Assembly (NCBI RefSeq): GCF_018613675.1
Contig: NZ_JAGGPQ010000005.1
Coordinates: 395,974-459,973, forward strand
DNA length: 64,000 nucleotides
Reading direction: 5' to 3'
From: Arthrobacter sp. ISL-85
GTDB lineage: Bacteria; Actinomycetota; Actinomycetes; Actinomycetales; Micrococcaceae
Positions 1-8,674 of this stretch are shown piece by piece (position 1 is the first letter of the stretch; each line of letters begins with the position of its first letter). A program made the translations under genes and the position numbers. The notes below the pieces were generated by a model, which was not told where the DNA came from, did not search any database, and saw nothing but the letters and a program-made list of their open reading frames with translations.

Positions 1-1
1 T

Positions 2-232
2 GTCGCGTGGGAGCGGGAAGGCATCAGCCTTGCTGCCCAGCCGGAGGGAGCGGAACTGGCGCGCCGGCTTGCGGAAACGGATCTCGACGCCCTGACGCCC
101 ACGGAGTTGTTCCACTACGTGCGGGCGGCGCAGCGGCTCGCATCCTGGGCAGAGGGCCTCCGGCAGTCCGCTCTCGGCCGCTATTGCCATGCCGGAGTGG
201 ACGCGCCACGGCCAGGGCGGCGCAGTATTTGA
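2..232 (+). CDS. C-terminal end of an unknown protein (partial; DUF222-like flavour)
   Basis: The reading frame is open from the left edge and stops at TGA 230-232, giving the last 76 residues of a protein whose start lies outside the window. The segment around ALTPTELFHYVRAAQRLASW resembles the opening of the DUF222 region found in many actinobacterial HNH endonuclease-like proteins. That would make this either a truncated relic or a short unrelated protein, and the match is by eye only. It runs in the same direction as dapA and ends 58 bases before it. A shifted open frame on the same strand (7-261) looks like a composition shadow. Confidence 0.4.
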   Translation, partial: VAWEREGISLAAQPEGAELARRLAETDLDALTPTELFHYVRAAQRLASWAEGLRQSALGRYCHAGVDAPRPGRRSI

Positions 233-290
233 CGCTCGTCACGCCCGTGGCATTGTCCTAACCAGCCAGGGACAGGGTAACGTTTTTTCC

Positions 291-1199
291 ATGGCTGACT
301 CTTCCGCGCACATCCCTGCCCTCGGTACCCTCCTGACCGCCATGGTCACGCCGTTCACCAAGGACGGCGCAGTGGATTACGATCAGGCGGCAGCGCTGGC
401 CAGCAAGCTGGTCGACGACGGCTGTGACGGCCTGGTGGTCACCGGCACCACCGGCGAGACCTCCACGCTGACGGACGAAGAGAACCTCGGTATGTTCCGC
501 GCCGTCAAAGACGCCGTGGGCGGCCGGGCGGCCATCATTGCCGGTACCGGCACCAACGACACCGCGCACTCGGTCCACCTTTCCCAGCAGGCAGCTGCCC
601 TCGGCGTCGACGGCCTCCTCCTGGTGACCCCGTACTACAACAAGCCCAGCCAGGCCGGCGTCCGCGCCCACTTCGAGACCATCGCCTCCGCCGTGGACGT
701 ACCCGTCATGCTCTACGACATCCCCGGCCGCTCCTCCATCCCGATCGAAGCCGACACCATGATCCGGCTGGCACAGCACCCCAACATCGTCGCCGTCAAG
801 GACGCCAAGGCGGATCTCACTGCAGCCACGCGCGTCATGGCGGAAACCGACCTCCTGTTCTACTCGGGCGATGACGGGCTGACCCTTCCCTGGATGGCGC
901 TGGGCGCCGTCGGCCTTGTCGGTGTCACCACCCACGTTGCCACCCGCCGCTTCCGTGAGCTCATCGACGCCGTGAACGCCAACGACCTTGGGACTGCACG
1001 CAAGATCAACTTCGAGCTGCAGCCTGTGGTGCGCGCAACCATGACCCGCGTCCAGGGCGCCGTGGCGGCCAAACAGATTCTTAAATGGCAGGGAGTCCTG
1101 CCCAACTCGATTGTCCGTTTGCCCCTCGTGGAGCCGGACGAAGCCGAGATCGAAACCATCCGCGGGGATTTGGCGGAAGCTGGGCTGGTCTTCTCCTGA
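291..1199 (+). CDS. dapA: 4-hydroxy-tetrahydrodipicolinate synthase
   Basis: This cytoplasmic enzyme condenses pyruvate with aspartate semialdehyde at the entry of the lysine/diaminopimelate branch. The protein is 302 residues, normal for the family. Visible hallmarks are GTTGE at 52-56, YYNKP at 115-119, the catalytic tyrosine in LYDIPGRS at 141-148, and the Schiff-base lysine K170 in VAVKDAK. ATG 291 is chosen because the protein then begins just before the conserved GTLLTAMVTPF strand; an in-frame start at 189 would add 34 residues of composition-biased sequence. It is followed 40 bases later by rnj, a dapA-RNase J order common in actinobacteria. dapF lies about 12 kb away. Confidence 0.95.
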   Translation: MADSSAHIPALGTLLTAMVTPFTKDGAVDYDQAAALASKLVDDGCDGLVVTGTTGETSTLTDEENLGMFRAVKDAVGGRAAIIAGTGTNDTAHSVHLSQQAAALGVDGLLLVTPYYNKPSQAGVRAHFETIASAVDVPVMLYDIPGRSSIPIEADTMIRLAQHPNIVAVKDAKADLTAATRVMAETDLLFYSGDDGLTLPWMALGAVGLVGVTTHVATRRFRELIDAVNANDLGTARKINFELQPVVRATMTRVQGAVAAKQILKWQGVLPNSIVRLPLVEPDEAEIETIRGDLAEAGLVFS

Positions 1200-1239
1200 G
1201 GCTAAGACCAGCATCCTTCCGCCTGGAAAGAAGTGCACT

Positions 1240-2931
1240 ATGACCCAAACTGCCCTTACCGGCCTTGTTACACCTCCACGACTGCCCCAGGGCACCCTGC
1301 GGATCGTCCCGCTTGGCGGGCTGGGGGAGATCGGCCGGAACATGGCCGTGTTCGAAATCGACGGCAAACTGCTCATCGTGGACTGCGGCGTCCTCTTCCC
1401 TGAGGAGACCCAGCCCGGCGTTGACCTGATCCTGCCGGACTTCTCCTACATCGAGGACCGGATGGACGACGTCGTGGCCGTGGTCCTCACGCACGGCCAC
1501 GAGGACCACATCGGCGCAGTGCCCTACCTGCTGCGCCTCCGCAACGACATCCCGCTGGTGGGATCGCAGCTGACCCTCGCCCTGATCGAGGCGAAGCTGC
1601 AGGAACACCGCATCCGGCCGTACACGCTAACGGTCGAAGAGGGCCAGGTGGAGAAATTCGGGCCGTTCGAATGCGAGTTCGTCGCCGTCAACCACTCCAT
1701 CCCGGACGCCCTCGCCGTGTTCATCCGTACCGCCGGCGGCACGGTCCTGCACACCGGCGACTTCAAGATGGACCAGCTGCCGCTGGACGGACGCATCACC
1801 GACCTTCGGCACTTCGCCAAACTCGGTGAAGAGGGCGTGGACCTCTTCATGTCCGACTCCACCAACGCTGACGTGCCCGGATTCACCACCGCCGAGAAGG
1901 AAATCGGCCCCACGCTGGAGCGGCTTTTCGGGCAGGCCACCAAGCGCATCATCGTGGCGTCCTTCTCGTCCCACGTGCACCGCGTGCAGCAGGTCCTCGA
2001 TGCCGCGGCCAAGCACAACCGCAAGGTTGCCTTCGTGGGCCGCTCCATGGTCCGCAATATGGCCATCGCGGAAAAACTGGGTTACCTGGACGTCCCGGCC
2101 GGGCTCGTTGTGGATATCAAGAACATCGACAACCTGCCGGACAATCGCGTGGTACTCATGTCCACCGGCTCCCAGGGCGAGCCCATGGCCGCCCTGTCCC
2201 GGATGGCTAACGGCGACCACCGGGTGGTGGTGGGCGACGGCGATACCGTCATCCTGGCCTCCAGCCTTATTCCCGGCAACGAAAATGCGGTATTCCGGAT
2301 CATCAACGGCCTCCTCAAGCTGGGCGCCGACGTCATCCACAAGGGCAACGCCAAGGTCCACGTCTCGGGGCACGCAGCGGCCGGCGAACTCCTCTACTGC
2401 TACAACATCCTCGAGCCGCTCAACGCGATGCCCGTGCACGGCGAAACCCGCCACCTGATCGCCAACGGCAAGATCGCCATCGAGTCCGGTGTCCCGGACG
2501 CCAGCGTCATCCTCGCGGACAACGGCACGGTCATCGACCTTCGTGACCACCAGGCAGACATTGTGGGCCAGGTGGAGGTCGGCTTTATCTACGTCGACGG
2601 CTCCAGCGTGGGTGAAATCACTGACGCGGACCTCAAGGACCGCCGTATCCTGGGCGACGAAGGCTTTATCTCGATCATCACGGTGGTCCACCGCGCCACC
2701 GGCAAGGTGGTGTCCGGGCCCGAAATCCATGCCCGCGGCGTTGCCGAGGATGATTCGGTGTTCGACGACATCATCCCCAAGATCAATGCGGCACTGGAAG
2801 AGGCAGTCCAGAACCACGCCGACCACACCAGCCACCAGCTCCAGCAGGTGGTCCGCCGGGTTGCGGGCACGTGGGTCAACCGCAAGCTGCGCCGCAAGCC
2901 CATGATCATCCCGGTGGTGCTCGAGGCCTGA
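1240..2931 (+). CDS. rnj: Ribonuclease J
   Basis: This metallo-beta-lactamase/beta-CASP ribonuclease has 5'-3' exo- and endonuclease activity and acts in mRNA decay and rRNA maturation. At 563 residues it has the usual length. The zinc-binding motif HGHEDH sits at 85-90 after a GGLGEIGRN opening. Further motifs are HTGDFK, SDSTNAD and, near the C-terminus, HVSGHA and PVHGE of the beta-CASP and closing metallo-lactamase strands. ATG 1240 follows a GGAAAG ribosome-binding sequence by about 10 bases; upstream in-frame starts overlap dapA and look artificial. It probably shares a transcript with dapA. Confidence 0.95.
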   Translation: MTQTALTGLVTPPRLPQGTLRIVPLGGLGEIGRNMAVFEIDGKLLIVDCGVLFPEETQPGVDLILPDFSYIEDRMDDVVAVVLTHGHEDHIGAVPYLLRLRNDIPLVGSQLTLALIEAKLQEHRIRPYTLTVEEGQVEKFGPFECEFVAVNHSIPDALAVFIRTAGGTVLHTGDFKMDQLPLDGRITDLRHFAKLGEEGVDLFMSDSTNADVPGFTTAEKEIGPTLERLFGQATKRIIVASFSSHVHRVQQVLDAAAKHNRKVAFVGRSMVRNMAIAEKLGYLDVPAGLVVDIKNIDNLPDNRVVLMSTGSQGEPMAALSRMANGDHRVVVGDGDTVILASSLIPGNENAVFRIINGLLKLGADVIHKGNAKVHVSGHAAAGELLYCYNILEPLNAMPVHGETRHLIANGKIAIESGVPDASVILADNGTVIDLRDHQADIVGQVEVGFIYVDGSSVGEITDADLKDRRILGDEGFISIITVVHRATGKVVSGPEIHARGVAEDDSVFDDIIPKINAALEEAVQNHADHTSHQLQQVVRRVAGTWVNRKLRRKPMIIPVVLEA

Positions 2932-2948
2932 CCGTCCTTGCCGCCGGC

Positions 2949-2989
2949 TCCGGCCCGTTCTCCCGTTGCAGGCAGGAGTGCGGGCCGGA
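2949..2989 (+). terminator. Possible intrinsic terminator after rnj
   Basis: A 9-bp inverted repeat (2949-2957 with 2981-2989, TCCGGCCCG/CGGGCCGGA) sits 18 bases after the rnj stop and is followed by a short ATTT run. The 23-base loop is long and the T-tract weak, so this may only be a transcript-end stabiliser. Confidence 0.35.
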
Positions 2990-3054
2990 CGCATTTAGCC
3001 GCGGTTGGGGACCGTCCCGGCCCCGATATCCCCGGAATCACAGCATGCTTCCGG

Positions 3055-3060
3055 TAGCGT
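3055..3060 (+). promoter_or_regulatory. Candidate -10 element for leaderless ftsK
   Basis: TAGCGT ends 7 bases before the ftsK ATG at 3068, and no Shine-Dalgarno sequence lies between them. This is the geometry of an actinobacterial leaderless transcript, and it recurs at least a dozen times in this window. Confidence 0.5.
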
Positions 3061-3067
3061 GGCTACT

Positions 3068-5962
3068 ATGGCCACACGTACTACTTCCGCGCCCAAAGGT
3101 ACCGGCAGGGGCAGCTCCGGCAGCAAACCCGGGAGCTCCACCGGCCGCGGAACCGGCTCCACCGCCGGCAAGGCAGGGCGCGGCGGCTCATCCACTACCG
3201 CCCGCACCCGCCAGCTTCCCGCCGTCGAACACCACGAGCCCTGGCTGTTGCGAGTGGTGGGCGGAGCCTGGCTGGGAATTGGCCATGTGGTGGGCGGGGG
3301 AGTGCGCCGCATCGGCCACGATGTCAGTGACCTTCCTGCCGGGGACCGCCGCGACGGCGCCGCGCTGTTCAACCTGGCGCTGGGGGTCTTCATCGCCACG
3401 TTCGCCTGGTGGGGGCTGACGGGCTGGTTCCCGGACGCCGTCTACGCCGTGGTGAACGGCACCTTCGGCTGGATTTCCCTGCTGCTTCCGCTCATGCTTT
3501 TCGTCTGTGCCTTCCGGTTGTTCCGGAAGCCTTCCGATGGCCGGGGCAACAACAGGGTGGGCATCGGCTTCCTGATCATGACGTTCGCCGGCTGCGGGAT
3601 GGCGCACATCCTGGGCGGCCAGCCCACCGTGGCCGACGGCTTCAACGGCCTCCGCAAAGCCGGCGGCATGCTCGGCTTCCTGGCCGCCACACCGCTGGCC
3701 GCCATCCATCCCGCCGTGCCCGTGGCCCTCTACGGCCTGCTCGCCTTTGTCTCACTGCTGATCATCACGGCCACCCCGTTCACGGCCATTCCGCGCCGCC
3801 TTCGCGGTGCCTACGAGCACCTCATGGGCATCGACCTGATGGACCAGGATCACGCCGGCGACGTCCACGACCGCAGCTACCTTGAGCGCGCGGCCCCCGC
3901 CGCACCCAGGAAGAAGAAGCGCAGGCTTTTTGGGAAGAACGAAGAGCCAGAGGCAGGCCTTGAGGGCTACGTAGGCGACGAGGCCTTCGAACACGCCGTC
4001 ATCGACGACGACGAGCGCGAACCCGCACGCCCCGCACCAGGCGTGCGGCGGCCCACCCAGGCGGAGATCGCCGTCGAAAAGATCAAGGCAGCCCAGGGCC
4101 TGGGCGCCGGCTCCCACGCGGCAGCGCCGGACAACGCCACCGAGGCCATCCCGCTGGTGATCCCCGGCGCGGCCGCTCCGGGGAAGCCAGCAGCCGCCGC
4201 ACCTACCGTGCCTTCGAACCCGGTGGCACCCGCGCCGCCGCCCGTACCCATCCCGCAGCGCACGGAGCAGCTGTCCCTCGCCGGCGATGTCACATACACC
4301 CTGCCGGCATCGGACTACCTGACCCCGGGGTCCATCCCGAAGGAGCGCACCGAAGCCAACGACGCCGTCGTCGCTGCCCTGACCGACACCCTCACGCAGT
4401 TCAACGTCGATGCCACCGTGACCGGTTTCAGCCGCGGTCCCACCGTCACCCGGTACGAGATCGAACTCTCGCCCGGCACCAAGGTGGAGCGTGTCACGGC
4501 GCTGTCCAAGAACATCTCGTACGCGGTGGCGTCCAGCGACGTCCGCATCCTTAGCCCCATCCCCGGCAAGTCGGCAATCGGCATCGAGATCCCCAACACG
4601 GACCGCGAGACCGTCTCCCTGGGCGATGTGCTCCGCAGCCAGAACGCCCGGCGCACCGACCACCCGATGGTCATGGGCGTGGGCAAGGACGTTGAGGGCG
4701 GCTACGTGGTGGCCAACCTGGCCAAGATGCCGCACCTGCTGGTGGCCGGTGCCACCGGTGCCGGTAAGTCATCCTTCGTGAACTCGATGATCACCTCCAT
4801 CCTGATGCGCGCCACCCCCGACGAGGTGCGCATGGTCATGGTGGACCCCAAGCGTGTGGAACTGACCGCCTACGAGGGCGTCCCGCACCTCATCACGCCG
4901 ATCATCACCAACCCCAAGAAGGCCGCCGAAGCGCTGCAGTGGGTGGTGCGTGAAATGGACGCCCGCTACGACGACCTCGCCAACTACGGCTTCAAGCACA
5001 TCGACGACTTCAACAAGGCGGTGCGGGCCGGCAAGGTCATCCCGCCCGAGGGTTCCAAGCGCGTCATCCGGCCGTACCCGTACCTCCTGGTGATCGTCGA
5101 TGAACTCGCTGACCTGATGATGGTGGCCCCGCGCGACGTGGAAGACTCCATTGTCCGCATTACCCAGCTTGCCCGTGCCGCGGGCATCCACCTGGTGCTG
5201 GCCACCCAGCGGCCGTCCGTGGATGTGGTCACCGGCCTGATCAAGGCCAACGTGCCCTCCCGCATGGCCTTCGCCACCTCCTCCGTCACCGACTCCCGCG
5301 TGGTCCTGGACCAGCCCGGCGCCGAAAAGCTCATCGGCCAGGGTGACGCGCTCTTCCTGCCCATGGGCGCCTCCAAGGCAATGCGCGTCCAGGGCGCCTG
5401 GGTCACGGAGTCGGAAATCCACAAGGTCGTGGAGCATGTCAAGGGCCAACTGCAGGCCGTCTACCGTGACGACGTCGCTCCCGAGGCGGAAAAGAAGCAG
5501 ATCGACGACGACATCGGCGACGACCTCGAGGTGCTCCTGCAGGCCACCGAACTGGTGGTCACCACGCAGTTCGGTTCAACGTCCATGCTGCAGCGCAAGC
5601 TGCGCGTCGGCTTCGCCAAGGCCGGGCGCCTGATGGACCTGCTCGAATCCAGGGGAGTGGTGGGGCCCTCCGAGGGCTCCAAAGCCCGCGATGTCCTGGT
5701 CAAGCCGGACGACCTTGCCGCTGTCCTCGCGGCAATGAAGGGCCAGGAAGCTCCCGCGGCGCCTGACTCGCAGACCGCCGCGCTCAGCGACAACGCCAAC
5801 GCCAACATCGCCCAGGGCGGCTATGCCGAGGACCTGGTGGCCGCCGACCTGGACCAACGGAAGCAGAACGTTGAATATTACGACGGTTCGGATTCCGCTC
5901 CCGGCGGGTACGGCGATGACGACGACGGCTCCGAGGACGCCTGGTCCCTCACCGGGCGCTAG
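3068..5962 (+). CDS. ftsK: DNA translocase FtsK/SpoIIIE family
   Basis: This septum-anchored hexameric motor pumps DNA during chromosome segregation at division. The 964-residue protein has a basic Thr/Ser/Gly-rich N-terminus, about four membrane segments between residues roughly 100 and 250, a Pro/Ala-rich acidic linker, then the motor domain. Walker A GATGAGKS is at 561-568, followed by a VIVDELADLMM Walker B and LATQRPSVDV. A C-terminal winged-helix gamma domain follows (TTQFGSTSMLQRKLRVGF), then an acidic tail. ATG 3068 is preferred to the TTG at 3005 because it lies 7 bases after a -10-like hexamer. It ends 17 bases before pgsA. Confidence 0.95.
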   Translation: MATRTTSAPKGTGRGSSGSKPGSSTGRGTGSTAGKAGRGGSSTTARTRQLPAVEHHEPWLLRVVGGAWLGIGHVVGGGVRRIGHDVSDLPAGDRRDGAALFNLALGVFIATFAWWGLTGWFPDAVYAVVNGTFGWISLLLPLMLFVCAFRLFRKPSDGRGNNRVGIGFLIMTFAGCGMAHILGGQPTVADGFNGLRKAGGMLGFLAATPLAAIHPAVPVALYGLLAFVSLLIITATPFTAIPRRLRGAYEHLMGIDLMDQDHAGDVHDRSYLERAAPAAPRKKKRRLFGKNEEPEAGLEGYVGDEAFEHAVIDDDEREPARPAPGVRRPTQAEIAVEKIKAAQGLGAGSHAAAPDNATEAIPLVIPGAAAPGKPAAAAPTVPSNPVAPAPPPVPIPQRTEQLSLAGDVTYTLPASDYLTPGSIPKERTEANDAVVAALTDTLTQFNVDATVTGFSRGPTVTRYEIELSPGTKVERVTALSKNISYAVASSDVRILSPIPGKSAIGIEIPNTDRETVSLGDVLRSQNARRTDHPMVMGVGKDVEGGYVVANLAKMPHLLVAGATGAGKSSFVNSMITSILMRATPDEVRMVMVDPKRVELTAYEGVPHLITPIITNPKKAAEALQWVVREMDARYDDLANYGFKHIDDFNKAVRAGKVIPPEGSKRVIRPYPYLLVIVDELADLMMVAPRDVEDSIVRITQLARAAGIHLVLATQRPSVDVVTGLIKANVPSRMAFATSSVTDSRVVLDQPGAEKLIGQGDALFLPMGASKAMRVQGAWVTESEIHKVVEHVKGQLQAVYRDDVAPEAEKKQIDDDIGDDLEVLLQATELVVTTQFGSTSMLQRKLRVGFAKAGRLMDLLESRGVVGPSEGSKARDVLVKPDDLAAVLAAMKGQEAPAAPDSQTAALSDNANANIAQGGYAEDLVAADLDQRKQNVEYYDGSDSAPGGYGDDDDGSEDAWSLTGR

Positions 5963-5967
5963 CCCGG

Positions 5968-5973
5968 TAGCCT
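5968..5973 (+). promoter_or_regulatory. Candidate -10 element for leaderless pgsA
   Basis: TAGCCT is placed 6 bases before the GTG start of pgsA, immediately after the ftsK stop codon, without any ribosome-binding sequence. It suggests pgsA can be transcribed separately from ftsK. Confidence 0.4.
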
Positions 5974-5979
5974 AGAAAC

Positions 5980-6624
5980 GTGACTAGCACCGATGCAACC
6001 GCCGCCGGCCGAGGCCGTGCCGGGGTCTGGAACCTTCCCAACGTCCTGACCATGATCCGCATCGCGCTGGTCCCGTTTTTCGTTTGGTTCCTCGTGGCGG
6101 ATGCTCCCGGGCTGCACAGCGTCTCCGGACCGTGGCGATGGGCAGCGGTGGCGGCGTTCGCCGTCGCCATCTACACGGACAAGCTCGACGGCGACATCGC
6201 CAGGAGCCGGAACCTCGTCACCGACTTCGGCAAGATCGCCGACCCCATCGCCGACAAGCTCCTTATCGGCTCAGCGCTTGTGATGCTGTCCCTGCTGGGT
6301 GAGCTCCCCTGGTGGGCAACCGTCGTGATCCTGGTGCGGGAATGGGGCATCACTGCCCTGCGCTTCTTCGTGATCCGCTACGGCGTCATCCCCGCCTCCC
6401 GCGGCGGCAAGCTCAAGACCGTTGTGCAGACCGCGGCGATCTTCCTGTACCTGCTGCCTTTCGCGGCATTCGCTCCATGGATGTCCTGGGTGGCGTTCGC
6501 CGTCATGATGGCCGCCGTGGCCATCACGCTGTGGACTGGCGTCGAATACGTGGTTGAAGCGCTGCGGCTGCGTGCCAACGGCAAGCGCCAGGCAGGGACC
6601 GTGGAAGGGCGGGAACAAGCGTGA
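5980..6624 (+). CDS. pgsA: CDP-diacylglycerol--glycerol-3-phosphate 3-phosphatidyltransferase
   Basis: This membrane enzyme makes phosphatidylglycerol phosphate, the precursor of phosphatidylglycerol and cardiolipin. The 214-residue protein carries the full CDP-alcohol phosphatidyltransferase signature with D67, D70, G71, A74, R75, G84, D88 and D92 at the required spacing, plus several hydrophobic segments on either side. It starts at GTG 5980, just after a -10-like hexamer. Its stop overlaps the GTG of the following cinA-type gene by 4 bases, so the two are probably translationally coupled. Other CDP-alcohol transferases share the motif, but the position after ftsK and before cinA fits pgsA. 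Confidence 0.92.
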   Translation: MTSTDATAAGRGRAGVWNLPNVLTMIRIALVPFFVWFLVADAPGLHSVSGPWRWAAVAAFAVAIYTDKLDGDIARSRNLVTDFGKIADPIADKLLIGSALVMLSLLGELPWWATVVILVREWGITALRFFVIRYGVIPASRGGKLKTVVQTAAIFLYLLPFAAFAPWMSWVAFAVMMAAVAITLWTGVEYVVEALRLRANGKRQAGTVEGREQA

Positions 6625-7100
6625 GCAACCTTCATCAACTGGCCGCCCAGGCCGTCAGGCAAGCGCTCGAGTCCGGGCAGACCGTCGCCACGGCGGAATC
6701 ATTGACGGCCGGCATGGTTTCCGCGGTCCTGGCCGATACGCCCGGAGCATCCGGCATGCTGCAGGGCGGCGTGGTGGCCTACCAGAACTCCGTGAAGGAT
6801 GCGGTGCTGCACGTGCCCGCCGACCTGCTGGCCCGTGCCGGCTCCGTCGACCCCGACGTAGCCCGTGCCATGGCTGCCGGGGCGCGTACTGTCCTCGGCG
6901 CCGACGTCGGGCTTTCCACCACGGGCGTCGCCGGTCCCGAGGCCCACGACGGCAAGCCCGTGGGCCGGGTCTATATCGGAATTGCCACCGCTGCCGGAAC
7001 CGCCGGGTTCGAGTACACCTTCACCGGCAGCCGGCCGGACATCCGGGCCGCTGCCTGCGGGGCGGCCCTGGAAAGACTCCTCGAGGCCTTGTCCGGCTGA
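6621..7100 (+). CDS. CinA C-terminal domain protein, nicotinamide-nucleotide amidase type
   Basis: The 159-residue protein consists only of the CinA C-terminal (PncC-type) domain. Characterised members deamidate nicotinamide mononucleotide to nicotinic acid mononucleotide for pyridine nucleotide recycling. Visible motifs are VATAESLTAGMVSAVLADTPG near residues 26-46, the GGVVAYQNSVK segment and STTGVAGPEAHDGKPVG around 102-118. The N-terminal molybdopterin-like domain of full CinA is absent, as is usual in actinobacteria. GTG 6621 overlaps the pgsA stop. The pgsA-cinA-clgR order is widely conserved in actinobacteria. Confidence 0.85.
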   Translation: MSNLHQLAAQAVRQALESGQTVATAESLTAGMVSAVLADTPGASGMLQGGVVAYQNSVKDAVLHVPADLLARAGSVDPDVARAMAAGARTVLGADVGLSTTGVAGPEAHDGKPVGRVYIGIATAAGTAGFEYTFTGSRPDIRAAACGAALERLLEALSG

Positions 7101-7108
7101 CCTTTGCG

Positions 7109-7241
7109 GGGCGCGAAGTTACCGCGCGTAAAGTTACCGGGAACAAAAGCCGGTACCGATTAGTTATTACATTGTGTCGCTTCCGGAGAGCGGAGGCGCC
7201 TAGGATGAAATGACCAAGACGGGTCCGCCGGCGGCGGACCC
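7109..7241 (+). promoter_or_regulatory. clgR upstream region with direct repeats and a hairpin
   Basis: Between the cinA-type gene and the ClgR-like gene there are two copies of AAGTTACCG 19 bases apart (about 7115-7142). Further down is a perfect 9-bp hairpin, 7221-7229 with 7233-7241 (GGGTCCGCC/GGCGGACCC, 3-base loop), ending 27 bases before ATG 7269. No T-tract follows the hairpin, so it is a candidate 5'-UTR structure rather than a clear terminator. No textbook ClgR operator was recognised. Confidence 0.35.
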
Positions 7242-7268
7242 GACCAAAGAGGGAGCAAGGCGATACAG

Positions 7269-7721
7269 ATGGTAAAGCAGCCCGTATCCGTGAACGGCGT
7301 TGTCCGCTGGAAGGATGTGGGCCTCGCCGAACAGGCTAAGAGCGAACAGAAGGAGCGCAAGATGGTTGTACTTCGTCACGAAATTGGTGATGTCCTGCGC
7401 GATGTCCGCCAGCGTCAGGGGCGCACGCTCCGTGAAGTTTCGCACAGTGCCCGTGTCTCCCTGGGATACCTCAGCGAAGTGGAGCGCGGCCAGAAGGAAG
7501 CCTCGTCAGAGCTTCTGTCCTCGATCTGCTCGGCACTGGATGTTCCGTTGTCAAGCATGCTCCGCGAGGTCAGTGACCGCGTGGCCGTAGCCGAAGGCGT
7601 CGCAGTTCCGGACACCGTTCCGCAGGAATTCTCCCAGCGCTACGGCCGTGACCTGGAACGCGACCTCAACACTGAACTGAACGACGAACTCTCCACGGGC
7701 CTCCTCTCCGGCGCCCGGTAA
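7269..7721 (+). CDS. clgR: ClgR-like XRE-family transcriptional regulator
   Basis: The helix-turn-helix core ([20 protein letters not shown], then [20 protein letters not shown]) matches actinobacterial ClgR, which activates clp protease genes and is itself a Clp substrate. The protein is 150 residues from ATG 7269. An internal ATG at 7362 has a better AGGAG at 7350-7354 and matches the N-terminus of shorter ClgR proteins (119 residues), so either start may be used. The C-terminal GLLSGAR ends in a small hydrophobic/Ala-containing tail, consistent with ClpP-dependent turnover. Its place after pgsA and cinA is the usual ClgR context. Confidence 0.85.
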   Translation: MVKQPVSVNGVVRWKDVGLAEQAKSEQKERKMVVLRHEIGDVLRDVRQRQGRTLREVSHSARVSLGYLSEVERGQKEASSELLSSICSALDVPLSSMLREVSDRVAVAEGVAVPDTVPQEFSQRYGRDLERDLNTELNDELSTGLLSGAR

Positions 7722-7752
7722 AGGTACCTCCACCCGAGGATGGGCCTTGGAA

Positions 7753-7789
7753 AGCAGGAAGCCCCCGGCCGCGCCGGGGGCTTCCTGCT
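7753..7789. terminator. Bidirectional terminator between clgR and the MarR gene
   Basis: A perfect 16-bp inverted repeat (7753-7768 with 7774-7789) with a 5-base loop lies between two convergent genes. On the plus strand TTTCC follows; on the minus strand the complement begins TTTCC as well. The stem is GC-rich (CCCCCGG core), so it should stop transcription from both sides. Confidence 0.85.
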
Positions 7790-7794
7790 GTTTC

Positions 7795-8325
7795 CTAGCC
7801 CTCCTCTACGGGGGATGCCTCTGCGGCTTCCCTGGGGAACCCGTCACGCTCATAGGTGGAGTTCAGCTTGGCCATGCAGCGGGCCAGTTCCTGCAGCTCC
7901 TCCACCGGCCACTCGCGCAGCCGCTCCTGGAAGACCTGGCGCCGGGCGTCCTGGACCTGGTGCATCTTCTCTTCGCCCTTTGGCGTCAGCCGGATGGACT
8001 GGGCCCGGCGGTCCAGTGGGTCCGCTTCCTTCGATACCAGCCCCAGGCTTTCCAGGAAGGCAATCTGCCGGCTGACCGACGGCTTGCCCACTCCGATGTT
8101 CATCGCAAGCTCGGTCAGCCGGATGGGTCCTTCCCGGCGGATCACCGTCAACAGCCCGTACGCGGCAGGCTCCATGTCGGGATGGACTTCGCGCGAGAGT
8201 TGGTTGGAAATGGCCCGGGCCCGCCGCCAAAAGAGGCTGATCTGGTGTTCGACATTCTGCAGCGCGGTGTCGGCGGCGTCATTGCCTGTGTCCTGCCACG
8301 GCGGGAGATCCGGGGAGTTGCTCAT
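7795..8325 (-). CDS. MarR-family transcriptional regulator
   Basis: The 176-residue winged-helix regulator has the typical order: dimerisation helix (ISLFWRRARAISNQL), recognition helices (GPIRLTELAMNIGVGKPSVSRQ, longest run quoted in part) and a wing with DRRAQSIRLTPKG. MarR proteins usually repress a neighbouring efflux or stress gene in response to small aromatic ligands; no such target is adjacent here. ATG 8325 is preferred over the in-frame ATG at 8352, which would overlap the ribosome-binding sequence of the divergent DUF3046 gene. It ends 5 bases before a strong terminator. The ligand and target are unknown. Confidence 0.85.
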   Translation of the reverse strand: MSNSPDLPPWQDTGNDAADTALQNVEHQISLFWRRARAISNQLSREVHPDMEPAAYGLLTVIRREGPIRLTELAMNIGVGKPSVSRQIAFLESLGLVSKEADPLDRRAQSIRLTPKGEEKMHQVQDARRQVFQERLREWPVEELQELARCMAKLNSTYERDGFPREAAEASPVEEG

Positions 8326-8366
8326 GGCAATAATTCTAGGGTCCCCACTCATGAGAGGATTTACCG

Positions 8367-8591
8367 ATGCGAATCAGCGAGTACTGGCGTCTCATGGATG
8401 ACGAGTTCGGCACAGGGTACTCCCGCGTGCTGAGCAGTACCCTGGTTCTTGCCGGCGTCGGCGGGCGCACCGCTGACCAGGCCCTGGCCGCGGGTGTCGA
8501 GCCGCGCAGGGTCTGGCTTGCGGTCTGCGACGTCCAGGACGTTCCGGCGGAACGGCGGCTTGGCCGCGACATCGCCCCACGCCGCGATTAG
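8367..8591 (+). CDS. DUF3046 protein
   Basis: This 74-residue protein of unknown function begins MRISEYWRLMDDEFG and ends DIAPRRD. It matches the small DUF3046 family that sits directly upstream of recA across actinobacteria. A GAGAGGA ribosome-binding sequence lies 8 bases before ATG 8367. It has no signal peptide or membrane segment. The conserved adjacency to recA suggests a link to DNA repair, but nothing in the sequence shows a biochemical activity. Confidence 0.85.
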   Translation: MRISEYWRLMDDEFGTGYSRVLSSTLVLAGVGGRTADQALAAGVEPRRVWLAVCDVQDVPAERRLGRDIAPRRD

Positions 8592-8660
8592 CAGCGGTGC
8601 CCGTGCTGGTTCGGCCGGCCGGGACCCTGCCGCCTGACACGCCGCAGGAGCTCCACTCTT

Positions 8661-8674
8661 CGAATACCTGTTCG
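8661..8674. promoter_or_regulatory. LexA (SOS) box of recA
   Basis: CGAATACCTGTTCG matches the actinobacterial/Gram-positive SOS box pattern CGAAC-N4-GTTCG with one half-site base changed. It lies 144 bases before the recA start and just upstream of a TATGCT -10-like hexamer (8683-8688), so LexA bound here would cover the -35 region. Confidence 0.8.

Noticed and set aside
1627..2994. Long minus-strand frame opposite rnj
   Set aside because: High GC leaves antisense frames open. It has no recognisable domain and RNase J is certain.
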